A DNA stretch of 64,000 nt from Bathymodiolus brooksi (taxonomy: Eukaryota; Mollusca; Bivalvia; Mytilida; Modiolidae), in assembly GCA_963680875.1 (NCBI GenBank), contig OY804579.1:30551804-30615803 (forward strand), written 5' to 3'. Under the pieces are notes generated by a model that saw nothing but the letters and a program-made list of their open reading frames with translations, did no database searches and was not told where the DNA came from. Positions 10,612 to 22,072 of the stretch are shown one piece after another (position 1 is the stretch's first letter; every line of letters begins with the position of its first letter). The position numbers were made by a program, and so were the translations under genes.

Positions 10612-11248
10612 ATTATCTTTTATGTTGAATGAATTGTGTAGCCGATTTTTTATGGCGTTCATTTTACCTACGCCGCTCTTCCATCGGTAAACTGACGAGT
10701 TCTGTCCCCTGGCTCGTACCTCGGCTAGATTGAGACAGATTGAGTCAGTCTATTCCATCGGGAGTTTCGTAGAAAGAGATTTTTTTTATTAGAATTTTAT
10801 TAAAAGTTTATTTCGATTTTGCATAGAGTAAATAATCAAAGATTTGGGAATTTTTCATTGAAATAGATTTCTTTTGCGTTTCTAAATTATCAATTGATCT
10901 ATTTTTTAAACTTCCGGTGGGCAGATTTTTGGCTATCAATATAGAAGGAAAAATTGGACAGCTTACCGTTAGAAGGACTTCGTCCTTTATCATACAGGGT
11001 ATATAATGTGACATTCCAGGCTTAGAGTATATATTTAAACGATTTTTTTTCTTGTTAGAGGCGTTCTGATTGGATGTCACAACGAGTAAAGACGAGTGCA
11101 CGTGGACTCGTCTTACCTCGGTCGTCTTCACCCGAAAACGGCCATTTACGGAAGAATATGTTTTCTTTATCGCTTCTTTGTAAAAAGAATGCTTCTCAGT
11201 AGTAAATGGGTACAGCTCAAGTCATATTTACGGTGGTGCTGTGCGGTG
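10612..11248. other. Intergenic, with small palindromes
   Basis: No recognised gene. A minus-strand open frame at 10,808-11,131 has no family features. AGACGAGT and ACTCGTCT near 11,090-11,113 form a short hairpin. Confidence 0.4.
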
Positions 11249-11660
11249 GTGCGACCGGAGTCACTTGATCGGAAGTGACGTCAGTCACGTGACAGACAGG
11301 TCACGTGACGGAAGCGGCCCTGATCTGAACCGGAAGTCATGTGTTATAGATATTTTCGACTTTAAATAAAACTTATTTGATTTGATTTGACGGAAGTGAT
11401 CGCGTGCGCATGCCCAATCGTTTCCCGCTTTTTTTCTGACAATAGTAGTAGTACCATGGCTACCGGAAGTGACCGAAGGGCACGTGACCTTCCGGAAGTT
11501 GTGCAATATCCGCCCTAGTGGGGCCTTTTGATCGGAAATGACGTCATCCATAGGGCTTCCCCTGGAAAATATGGGAGCGCGCATGCGCGATCGGAAGTGC
11601 CCTTGGGTGCTCTCTATGACGTCCGCGTATATCGTTTTCTAGCCCTTTCCCGCCATTTTA
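11249..11660. promoter_or_regulatory. Dense ETS/CRE/E-box/NRF1 motif cluster, candidate CpG-type promoter
   Basis: Motifs readable directly: ETS-CRE composites CGGAAGTGACGTCA (11,270-11,283) and CGGAAATGACGTCAT (11,533-11,547); E-boxes GTCACGTGAC (11,284-11,293 and 11,300-11,309) and CACGTGACC (11,481-11,489); ETS CCGGAAGT (11,330, 11,463) and TTCCGGAAGT (11,490-11,499); NRF1-like TGCGCATGC (11,405-11,413) and GCGCATGCGC (11,579-11,588); YY1-like CCGCCATTTT (11,650-11,659). The block is clearly richer in CG than its surroundings. These motifs typify housekeeping promoters in animals. I cannot identify the driven gene: the nearest plus-strand start with good context is at 11,910, and the spliced minus-strand gene ends before reaching here. 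A CG-rich degenerate repeat is the alternative. Confidence 0.5.
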
Positions 11661-11909
11661 TTTTCATATAATATATTTCAATAATGGTTTTCACCTACAG
11701 TGTTTTCGGGTAGGTTTTGTAGTACTCCAAGTAGTCTATCACGTCCGTGTTCTCATTGTGGGGGTACTAAATAACCTAAGAGTCAATTGAATGAAATGGT
11801 AAATTTGATCCCTACTTGCATAGTCTCTAGCAAAAAAAAAACTATTCCAGGATGATTCTTCTCAATTCTGAAAAAACAATGTATATACATGTATAGAGAG
11901 AGGAGGAGG

Positions 11910-12005
11910 ATGGCGGCGGCGGCTGCGGCGGTGGCGGAGGCGGAGGGCGGCTACGGCGGCGGCGGCCGAGGAGGAGGAGGTCTCTTTGGGTGTAATTATG
12001 ACTAA
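11910..12005 (+). CDS. Short Ala/Gly-rich open frame, possible first exon
   Basis: A 31-codon frame opens at an ATG in strong context (A at -3, G at +4), about 250 bp downstream of the motif cluster. It reads an alanine run, then acidic and glycine-rich residues, and ends TAA. The underlying DNA is a GGC/GAG-rich simple repeat (about 11,897-11,985), which alone explains the composition. A low-complexity start like this occurs in real 5' exons, but I see no clear splice donor. The proline-rich frame on the opposite strand is its shadow. Best treated as a GC-rich simple repeat with weak coding potential. Confidence 0.2.
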   Translation: MAAAAAAVAEAEGGYGGGGRGGGGLFGCNYD

Positions 12006-12096
12006 CATAGAAATCAAGTTTCATATTTTATTGTTCACTTTACATTAAGTTCAAGTTCTGTTTCTCAGTCTCTTTCATTTAATCTTCTCAAGTCAC

Positions 12097-12102
12097 TTTA
12101 TT
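12097..12102 (-). terminator. Poly(A) signal of the small spliced gene
   Basis: AATAAA on the minus strand, about 25 bases beyond the stop codon at 12,127-12,129. Confidence 0.55.
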
Positions 12103-12126
12103 GTCCATTGTCCTAAGTTCTAGCTC

Positions 12127-12632
12127 TCAAATAAAGGTATGGTCTTTTTCAGTTCTTTCCATTCGAAAAGACTCAGGGTGACTCCTCTGTTGATTATCCT
12201 TATGGTCACTCATCATTGACGCCTATAAAGAAAATGATAAAAAAAAAATATATATATTAAGGAATATTTATAATATTTTAAAGGTTAAGTGACTAAATAC
12301 ATGATTCTGATTAGTTAAATATATTTTGTAAGCTTGGTTTTGATTAGTTAATACAAAGGTCATATGACTAAATACTAATTTCTGATTGGCTAATAAAATT
12401 TACCTCATTTTCAGTATTTGGTGTTCTATTCTCCTCTGTTGTTGATTCTTCTATTAAGTCTTCATCCTGACAAAGGAAGAAGAAAAGAGTGATCTGTTGA
12501 TTTTGTAACAAAAATGGATTCTTAAAATTTTTGTTAATTTTGTTTAAATATTTTTAAACTTACCCAATCTACGTCTCTATGCATCTCAGTGTTGTCGTCC
12601 CTATGCATCTCAGTGTTGCCTTCTTCATCCAT
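12127..12632 (-). CDS. Small spliced gene of unknown function, 75-residue acidic protein
   Basis: Three minus-strand exons join in phase 0: 12,632-12,564, 12,466-12,404 and 12,222-12,127. The introns are 97 and 181 bp and all boundaries are GT-AG (donors GTAAGT and GTAAAT; acceptors TTTGTCAG and TTCTTTATAG). The frame stays open across both junctions to TGA, and a poly(A) signal follows. The ATG at 12,632 has G at -3 and +4; a possible upstream exon (12,815-12,864) has an in-frame TAA, which favours this start. The product is hydrophilic: Asp/Glu-rich in exons 1 and 2, more basic and polar in exon 3. Exon 1 holds an eight-residue tandem repeat (NTEMHRDD, NTEMHRDV). There is no signal peptide, membrane segment or known domain. 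It may be the C-terminal part of a longer gene. It lies divergently from the integrase, and both could belong to one degraded mobile element. Confidence 0.55.
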
Positions 12633-12814
12633 TTCTTCTTCCTGTAAAGATGAAAAGCAAAATTATAAGTATTAGAAATTAATATTAAAAGTTACAGCAT
12701 ATATTATGAAAAAAAAGATCAGTTAAAATGGTCTTGTTTTAATGTTAAAATCATTTATTAGTTATACTCTTTTGTTTTTAATGTTGAAAATCAATGTATT
12801 GATTAAAGACTTAC

Positions 12815-12864
12815 CCAATTTACAGTCACCAAAAATTCAGTCTCCAAAAATTATGTTTCACTCA
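12815..12864 (-). other. Possible untranslated 5' exon of the small spliced gene
   Basis: On the minus strand a pyrimidine-rich acceptor (tcttttatttgtag) precedes 50 bases ending AATTGG followed by GTAAGT, the same donor context as the next exon (GATTGG, GTAAGT). In the frame of the downstream exons it has a TAA, so it would be untranslated. The intron to the next exon would be 173 bp. Confidence 0.35.
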
Positions 12865-13156
12865 CTACAAATAAAAGACTTATTTAGATACGACTTCTCT
12901 CATACAAATTTGGAAACACTCTATACAATGTGAATCATTCAATTTGGCTCCAAGGCTTCTAGTACAATTTGATGATATTGGTGTAGTACTACTTTCCCGT
13001 CCACTGTAGGATGCAATCGAATGTATACCAAATAAATGCAAGAAATTCCCGAAAAGAGTTTATTTGATCTAGACTACTTTGATATTGTCTTCTTGACATA
13101 TATTTAATAAAAATCTTCTTCAAGTAAGTCCACATCTGGAAAAGCAATTTGGTGTC

Positions 13157-13164
13157 TATATAAG
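13157..13164 (+). promoter_or_regulatory. TATA box of the integrase gene
   Basis: TATATAAG lies 45 bases upstream of the ATG at 13,202. A start site about 30 bases downstream of the box would leave a leader of only about 15 bases, a compact virus-like arrangement. Confidence 0.55.
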
Positions 13165-13201
13165 ACCAAGACCAAACTAGAAATAAACATTCGTAGGCAA
13201 A

Positions 13202-13546
13202 ATGTCTACTTATAAAGATTATTTTAATAAAATTTGGTATGACCCAAAAAATCCTGTTGGTTTTACAGGACTGAAAGCTTTGAGACGTTTTATTATTAAA
13301 AACAATACAAATGAAATTGAAAAAGTTCGATTGCAGAAATGGTTACAAAATCAACCATCCTACAGTGTACGGAGAAAAGTGGTTCGAAAAGTCCCTACTC
13401 AAAAAATTAAAGTTGCTAGAGTTAATTATCAGTGGGATGGCGATCTCATGGACTTGTCTAATATTAAAGAGTATAACAATAATGTTACTTTTGTCTTAGT
13501 CGTGATAGATCTATTCAACAGATATGCATATTTGTTGTTGGTTGGT
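13202..13546 (+). pseudogene. Polinton/Maverick-type integrase, N-terminal 115 codons, cut by the satellite
   Basis: The frame opens at an ATG just below a TATA box and gives 115 residues before running into satellite. Residues 10-50 (IWYDPKNPVGFTG... then KWLQNQPSYS) and the WDGDLMDL block at 78-85 followed by VVIDLFNRYAY at 100-110 follow the order I know from Polinton/Maverick integrases (retroviral-integrase fold). The Asp in WDGD (residue 81) would be the first catalytic acid. The TDxGxEF block and final Glu are absent, so the product cannot be an active integrase. The remainder of the element (protein-primed polymerase, ATPase, capsid genes) is not visible. Polinton-like elements are related to integrating animal DNA viruses, so a degraded viral copy is an alternative reading. 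Confidence 0.65.
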
Positions 13547-14694
13547 CATTACATGGTGTGGTGTTATCATTACATGGTGTGGTTTTATTATTACATGGTG
13601 TGGTTTTATTATTACATGGTGTGGTTTTATCATTACATGGTATGGTATTATCATTACATGGTGTGGTTTTATTATTACATGGTGTGGTTTTATCATTAGG
13701 TGGTATGGTTTTATCATTACATAGTGTGGGCTTGTCATTACATGGTGTGGTTTTATCATTACATGTTATGGTTTTATCATTACATGATGTGGTTTTATCA
13801 TTACATGGTGTGGTTTTATCATTACATTGTGTGGTTTTATTATTAACTGGTGTGGTTTTATCATTACATGATTTGGTTTTATCAATACGTGGTGTGGTTT
13901 TATCATTACATTATGTGGTTTTATAATAACGTGGTGTGGATTTATCATTACATCGTGTGGTTTTATCATTACATGGTGTGGTGTTATCATTACATGGTGT
14001 GGTTTTATCATTGCATGTTATGGTTTTATCATTACATGATGTGGTTTTATCATTACATGGTGTGGTTTTATCATTACATTGTGGGGTTTTATTATTACAT
14101 GGTGTGGTTTTATCATTACATGATTTGGTTTTATCATTACATTGTGTGGTTTTATTATTACATGGTGCGGTTTTATCATTTCATGATTTGGTTTTATCAA
14201 TACGTGGTGTGGTTTTATCATTACATGATGTGGTTTTATCATTACATTGTGTGGTTTTATTATTACATGGTGCGGTTTTATCATTTCATGATTTGGTTTT
14301 ATCAATACGTGGTGTGGTTTTATCATTACATGATGTGGTTTTATAATAACGTGGTGTGGATTTATCATTACATCGTGTGGTTTTATCATTACATGGTGTG
14401 GTTTTATAATAACGTGGTGTGGATTTATCATTACATCGTGTGGTTTTATCATTACATCGTGTGGTTTTATCATTACATGATGTGGTTTTATCATTACATT
14501 GTGTGGTTTTATCATTCCATAGTGTGGGCTTGTCATTACATGGTGTGGTTTTATCATTACTTGGTGTGGTTGTATCATTACATGGTGTGGTTTTATCATT
14601 ACATGATGTGGTTTTATCATTACATGCTGTGGTTTTATCATTACATGATGTGTGTTTGTCATTACATAGTGTGGGCTTGTCATTACATGGTGTG
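13547..14694 (+). repeat. 21-bp satellite, block 1
   Basis: Tandem monomers whose consensus is TTTTATCATTACAT followed by GGTGTGG. Variants such as GATGTGG, TATGGT and ataataacg units are interspersed. Abuts the integrase fragments on both sides. Confidence 0.97.
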
Positions 14695-14820
14695 GTTAAT
14701 TATCAGTGGGATGGCGATCTCATGGACTTGTCTAATATTAAAGAGTATAACAATAATGTTACTTTTGTCTTAGTCGTGATAGATCTATTCAACAGATATG
14801 CATATTTGTTGTTGGTTGGT
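14695..14820 (+). pseudogene. Second copy of the integrase fragment (126 bp)
   Basis: Matches 13,421-13,546 base for base as far as I can read, 1,274 bp downstream, and covers the WDGDL and VVIDLFNRYAY blocks. Its left edge joins satellite at GTTAAT (microhomology with GGTTTTAT); its right edge is the same junction as the original. It was therefore copied together with flanking satellite. Confidence 0.85.
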
Positions 14821-15758
14821 CATTACATGGTGTGGTGTTATCATTACATGGTGTGGTTTTATTATTACATGGTGTGGTTTTATTATTACATGGTGTGGTT
14901 TTATCATTACATGGTATGGTATTATCATTACATGGTGTGGTTTTATTATTACATGGTGTGGTTTTATCATTAGGTGGTATGGTTTTATCATTACATAGTG
15001 TGGGCTTGTCATTACATGGTGTGGTTTTATCATTACATGTTATGGTTTTATCATTACATGATGTGGTTTTATCATTACATGGTGTGGTTTTATCATTACA
15101 TTGTGTGGTTTTATTATTACATGGTGTGGTTTTATCATTACATGATTTGGTTTTATCAATACGTGGTGTGGTTTTATCATTACATTATGTGGTTTTATAA
15201 TAACGTGGTGTGGATTTATCATTACATCGTGTGGTTTTATCATTACATGGTGTGGTGTTATCATTACATGGTGTGGTTTTATCATTACATGTTATGGTTT
15301 TATCATTACATGATGTGGTTTTATCATTACATGGTGTGGTTTTATCATTACATGTTATGGTTTTATCATTACATGATGTGGTTTTATCATTACATGTTGT
15401 GGTTTTATCATTACATTGTGGGGTTTTATTATTACATGGTGTGGTTTTATCATTACATGATTTGGTTTTATCATTACATGGTGTGGTTTTATCATTACAT
15501 GTTATGGTTTTATCATTACATGATGTGGTTTTATCATTACATGATGTGGTTTTATCATTACATTGTGTGGTTTTATCATTCCATAGTGTGGGCTTGTCAT
15601 TACATGGTGTGGTTTTATCATTACTTGGTGTGGTTGTATCATTACATGGTGTGGTTTTATCATTACATGATGTGGTTTTATCATTACATGCTGTGGTTTT
15701 ATCATTACATGATGTGTGTTTGTCATTACATAGTGTGGGCTTGTCATTACATGGTGTG
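14821..15758 (+). repeat. 21-bp satellite, block 2
   Basis: Same monomers as block 1; the first several hundred bases repeat block 1 almost exactly at an offset of 1,274 bp. Confidence 0.97.
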
Positions 15759-15884
15759 GTTAATTATCAGTGGGATGGCGATCTCATGGACTTGTCTAAT
15801 ATTAAAGAGTATAATAATAATGTTACTTTTGTCTTAGTCGTGATAGATCTATTCAATAGATATGCATATTTGTTGTTGGTTGGT
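15759..15884 (+). pseudogene. Third copy of the integrase fragment (126 bp)
   Basis: Lies 1,064 bp downstream of the second copy. It differs by at least two C-to-T changes (aataataat for aacaataat; attcaatag for attcaacag), so it is the most diverged copy. Same left and right junctions as copy 2. Confidence 0.85.
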
Positions 15885-17654
15885 CATTACATGGTGTGGT
15901 TTTATCATTACATGATGTGGTTTTATCATTACATGGTGTGGTTTTATCATTACATGATGTGGTTTTATAATAACGTGGTTTGGATTTATCATTACATCGT
16001 GTGGTGTTATCATTACATGATGTGGTTTTATCATTACATTGTGTGGTTTTATCATTCCATAGTGTGGTTTTATCATTACATGATGTGGTTTTATCATTAG
16101 GTGGTGTGGTTTTATCATTACATGGTATGGTTTTATCATTACATAATGTGGTTTGATCACTACTTGGTATTGTTGTATCATTACATGATGTGGTCGTTTC
16201 ATTACATGATGTGGTTTGATCACTACTTGGTATGGTTTTATCATTACATGATGTGGTTTTATCATTACATGGTGTGGTTTTATCATTACATGATGTGGTT
16301 TTATCATTACGTGGTGTGGTTTTATCATTACATGATTTGGTTTTATCAATGCGTGGTGTGGTTTTATCATTACATGATGTGGTTTTATAATAACGTGGTG
16401 TTGTTTTATCATTACATCGTGTGGTTTTATCATTACTTGGTGTGGTTTTATAATAACGTGGTGTTGTTTTATCATTACATCGTGTGGTTTTATCATTACT
16501 TGGTGTGTTGTGTTGTGTTATCATTACATGATGTGGTTTTATCATTGCATTGTGTGGTTTTATCATGCCATAGTGTGGGCTTGTCATTACATGGTGTGGT
16601 TTTATCATTACTTGGTGTGGTTGTATCATTACATGGTGTGGTTTTATCATTACATGGTGTGGTTTTATCATTACATGATCTGGTTTTATCATTACATGCT
16701 GTGGTTTTATCATTACATGATGTGTGTTTGTCATTTCATAGTGTGGGCTTGTCATTACATGGTGTGGTTTTATCATTACATGAAGTGGTTTTATCATTAC
16801 ATTATGTGGTTTTATCATTACATGGTGTGGATTTATCATTACATGGTGTGGTTTTATTATTACATGATGTGGTTTTATACTTACGTGGTGTGATTTTGTC
16901 ATTACTTGGTGTGGTTTTATCCTTCCATTGTGTGGCTTTATCATTACTTGATGTGATTTTATCACTACGTGGTGTGGTTCTATCACTACGTGGTGTGGGT
17001 TTATCATTACATGATGTGGTTTTATACTTACGTGGTGTGAATTTATCATTACTTGGTGTCGTTTTATCATTCCATGGTGTGGTTTTATCATTATATGATG
17101 TGATTTTATCATTACATGATGTGGTTTTATCATTACATGGTGTAGATTTATCATTGCATGGTGTGATTTTATCATTCCTTGTATTACATGGGGTGTTTTT
17201 ATCACTACATGGTGTGGTTTTATCATTAGATGATGTGTGTTTGTCATTACATGATGTGGTTTTATCATTACATGATGTGGTTTTATCATTGCATGCTGTG
17301 GTTTTATCATTACATGATGTGGTTTTATCATTACATTATGTGGATTTATCATTACATTGTGTGGTTTTATCATTCCATGTTGTTGATTTGTCATTACATG
17401 AAGTGGTTTTATCATTACATGGTGTAGTTTTATTATTACATGGTGTGGTTTTATCATTACATGGTGTGGTTTTATCATTACATGGTGTGGTTTTATCATT
17501 ACATGGTATGGTTTTATCATTGCATCATGTGGCTTTATCATTACATGATGTGGTTTTATTATTACATGCTGTGGTTTTATTATTACATGGTGTGGGTTAA
17601 TCATTCCATGGTGGGGTTTTACCATTACATGCTCTGGTTTTATCAATACATGGT

Positions 17655-20600
17655 ATGGTTTTATCATTTCATGGTGCGGTTTTATCATTGCATGGTGTGA
17701 TTTTATCAATACATGGTGTGGGTTTCTCATTACATGGTATGGTTTTATCATTAGATGGTGTGGTTTTATCATTACATGGTGTGATTTTATCATTACATGA
17801 TGTGGCTTTATCATTACATGATGTGTGTTTGTCATTACATGATGTGGTTTTATCATTGCATGGTGGGGTTTTATCATTGCATGGTGTGGTTTTATCATTA
17901 CATAGTGTGGTTTTACCATTACATGATGTGGTTTTATCATTATATTGTGTGGTTTTATCATTACATGGTGTAGTTTTATCATTACATGGTGTGGTTTATC
18001 ATTACATGGTGTGGTTTTATCATTACATGATGTGGTTTTATCATTACATGCTGTGGTTTTATCATTACATGGTGTAGTTTTATCATTACATGGTGTGCTT
18101 TAATTATTACATGGTGTGGTTTTATCATTACATGGTGTGATTTTATCATTACATGATGTGGTTTTATCATTACAAGATGTGGTTCTATCATTACATGCTG
18201 TGGTTTTATCATTACCTGGTGTAGTTTTATCATTACATGGTGTGCTTTTATCATTACATGATGTGGTTTTATCATTACATGCTGTGGTTTTATCATTACA
18301 TGGTGTAGTTTTATCATTACATGATGTGCTTTTATCATTACATGGTGTGGTTTTATCATTACATGGTATGATTTTATCATTACATGATGTGGTTTTATCA
18401 TTACATGGTGTGGTTTTATCATTACATGGTGTGGTTTTATCATTACATGATCTGGTTTTATCATTGCATAGTGTGGGTTTGTCATTACATGGTGTGGTTT
18501 TATCATTACATGATGTGGTTTTATCATTACATGCTGTGGTTTTATCATTACATGATGTGTGTTTGTCATTACATAGTGTGGGCTTGTCATTACATGGTGT
18601 CGTTTTATCATTACATGGTGTGGTTTTATCATTACGTGGTGTAATTTTATCATTACATGAAGTGGTTTTATCATTACATTATGTGGTTTTATCATTAAAT
18701 TGTGTGGCTTTATCATTACATGGTGTAGTTTTATCATTACATGGTGTGCTTTTATCATTACATGGTGTGGTTTTATCATTACATTGTGTGATTTTATCAT
18801 TACATGGTGTGGTTTTATCATTACATTGTGTGGTTTTATCATTACATGGTGTGATTTTATCATTACATGATGTGGTTTTATCATTACATGGTGTAGTTTT
18901 ATCATTACATGCTGTGGTTTTATCATTACATTGTGTAGTTTTACCATTACATGATGTGGTTTTATCATTACATTGTGTGGTTTTATCATTACATGGTGTA
19001 GTTTTATCATTACATGGTGTGGTTTTATCATTACATGGTGTGGTTTTATCATTACATGATGTGGTTTTATCATTACATGCTGTGGTTTTATCATTACATG
19101 ATGTTTGTTTGTCATTACATAGTGTGGGCTTGTCATTACATCGTGTGATTTTATCATTACATGGTGTGGTTTTATCATTACGTGGTGTAATTTTATCATT
19201 ACATGAAGTGGTTTTATCATTACATTATAAGGTTTTATCATTACATGGTGTGTATTTATCATTACATTATGTGGTTTTATCATTACATTGTGTGCTTTTA
19301 TCATTACATGGTGTTGTTTTATCATTACATGGTGTGGATTTATCATTACATACTGTGGTTATATCATTACGGTTTTATCAATACATTGTGTTGGTTTGTC
19401 ATTACATGGTGTGGTTTTATCATTACATGGTGTGGTTATATCATTACATGGTGTGGTCTTAACCTTACATGGTGTGGTCCTATCATTACATGGTGTGGTC
19501 TTACCATCACATGGTGTGGTTTTATCATTACGTGGTGTAATTTTATCATTACATGAAGTGGTTTTATCATTACATTATGTGGTTTTATCATTACATGGTG
19601 TGGTTTTATCATTACATGATGTGGTTTTATACTTACGTGGTGTGATGTTATCATTACTTGGTTTGGTTTTATTCTTCCATGGTGTGGATTTATCATTACA
19701 TGGTGTGATTTTATCATTACATGATGTGGCTTTATCATTACATGATGTGGTTTTATCATTGCATGGTGGGGTTTTATCATTGCATGGTGTGGTTTTATCA
19801 TTACATAGTGTGGTTTTACCATTACATGATGTGGTTTTATCATTATATTGTGTGGTTTTATCATTTCATGGTGTAGTTTTATCATTACATGGTGTGGTTT
19901 ATCATTACATGGTGTGGTTTTATCATTACATGATGTGGTTTTATCATTACATGCTGTGGTTTTATCATTACATGGTGTAGTTTTATCATTACATGGTGTG
20001 CTTTCATTATTACATGGTGTGGTTTTATCATTACATGGTGTGATTTTATCATTACATGATGTGGTTTTATCATTACATGATGTGGTTCTATCATTATATG
20101 CTGTGGTTTTATCATTACCTGGTGTAGTTTTATCATTACATGGTGTGCTTTTATCATTACATGATGTGGTTTTATCATTACATGCTGTGGTTTTATCATT
20201 ACATGGTGTAGTTTTATCATTACATGATGTGCTTTTATCATTACATGGTGTGGTTTTATCATTACATGGTGTGGTTTTATCATTACATGATCTGGTTTTA
20301 TCATTGCATAGTGTGGGCTTGTCATTACATGGTGTGGTTTTATCATTACATGATGTGGTTTTATCATTACATGCTGTGGTTTTATCATTACATGATGTGT
20401 GTTTATTATTACATAGTGTGGGCTTGTCATTACATGGTGTCATTTTATCATTACATGGTGTGGTTTTATCATTACGTGGTGTAATTTTATCATTACATGA
20501 AGTGGTTTTATCATTACATTATGTGGTTTTATCATTAAATTGTGTGGCTTTATCATTACATGGTGTAGTTTTATCATTACATGGTGTGCTTTTATCATTA

Positions 20601-22072
20601 CATGGTGTGGTTTTATCATTACATTGTGTGATTTTATCATTACATGGTGTGGTTTTATCATTACATTGTTTGGTTTTATCATTACATGGTGTGATTTTAT
20701 CATTACATGATGTGGTTTTATCATTACATGGTGTAGTTTTATCATTACATGGTGTGGTTTTATCATTACATTGTGTAGTTTTACCATTACATGATGTGGT
20801 TTTATCATTACATTGTGTGGTTTTATCAATACATGGTGTAGTTTTATCATTACATGGTGTGGTTTTATCATTACATGGTGTGGTTTTATCATTACATGAT
20901 GTGGTTTTATCATTACATGCTGTGGTTTTATCATTACATGATGTTTGTTTGTCATTACATAGTGTGGGCTTGTCATTACATCGTGTGATTTTATCATTAC
21001 ATGGTGTGGTTTTATCATTACGTGGTGTAATTTTATCATTACATGAAGTGGTTTTATCATTACATTATATGGTTTTATCATTACATGGTGTGTATTTATC
21101 ATTACATTATGTGGTTTTATCATTACATTGTGTGCTTTTATCATTACATGGTGTTGTTTTATCATTACATGGTGTGGATTTATCATTACATACTGTGGTT
21201 ATATCATTACGGTTTTATCAATACATTGTGTTGGTTTGTCATTACATGGTGTGGTTTTATCATTACATGGTGTGGTTATATCATTACATGGTGTGGTCTT
21301 AACCTTACATGGTGTGGTCCTATCATTACATGGTGTGGTCTTACCATCACATGGTGTGTCTTTATCATTACGTGGTGTAATTTTATCATTACATGAAGTG
21401 GTTTTATCATTACATTATGTGGTTTTATCATTACATGGTGTGGTTTTATCATTACATGATGTGGTTTTATACTTACGTGGTGTGATGTTATCATTACTTG
21501 GTTTGGTTTTATTCTTCCATGGTGTGGATTTATCATTACATGATGTGATTTTATCATTATATGGTGGGGTTCTATCATTACGTGGTGTGGTTTTATCATT
21601 ACATGATGTGGTTTTATCATTGCATGCTGTGGTTTGATCACTACTTGGTATGGTTTTATCATTACATGATGTAGTTTTATCATTACATGATGTGGTTTTA
21701 TCATTACATTGTGTGGTTTTATCATTACATGGTGTGGTTTTATCATTAGATGGTGTGGTTTTATCATTACATGGTGTGATTTTATCATTACATGATGTGG
21801 CTTTATCATTACATGATGTGTGTTTGTCATTACATGATGTGGTTTTATCATTGCATGGTGGGGTTTTATCATTGCATGGTGTGGTTTTATCATTACATAG
21901 TGTGGTTTTACCATTACATGATGTGGTTTTATCATTATATTGTGTGGTTTTATCATTACATGGTGTAGTTTTATCATTACATGGTGTGGTTTATCATTAC
22001 ATGGTGTGGTTTTATCATTACATGATGTGGTTTTATCATTACATGCTGTGGTTTTATCACTACATGGTGTAG
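17655..22072 (+). repeat. Higher-order repeat inside the satellite (about 1.84 kb and 4.0 kb offsets)
   Basis: The stretch ending with the marker at 19,363-19,515 recurs 1,840 bp later (21,203-21,355). The block 17,655-18,077 recurs at 21,650-22,072, an offset of 3,995 bp. This shows stacked duplications of several kilobases. Confidence 0.7.
19363..19515 (+). repeat. Diverged marker cassette in the satellite, repeated downstream
   Basis: A run of unusual monomers (cattacggttttatcaatac, tgtgttggtttgtc, gtcttaacc, gtcctatc, gtcttaccatc) recurs in the same order near 21,203, 23,926, 27,260 and, partly, 30,785. Shortened versions lie near 36,350, 37,712 and 38,930. It serves as an anchor for aligning higher-order units. 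Confidence 0.7.

Larger units (their letters stand above)
13421..15884 (+). repeat. Higher-order repeat containing the integrase fragment
   Basis: Units start at 13,421, 14,695 and 15,759 (spacing 1,274 and 1,064 bp). Each is 126 bp of integrase plus satellite. The second unit is shorter by a block of monomers. Confidence 0.8.

Noticed and set aside
11285..11584. 99-codon minus-strand frame across the motif cluster
   Set aside because: It overlaps the promoter-like motifs and shows no family features or splice sites.
11842..12024. Proline-rich minus-strand protein
   Set aside because: It is the complement of a GGC/GAG simple repeat, with no other support.
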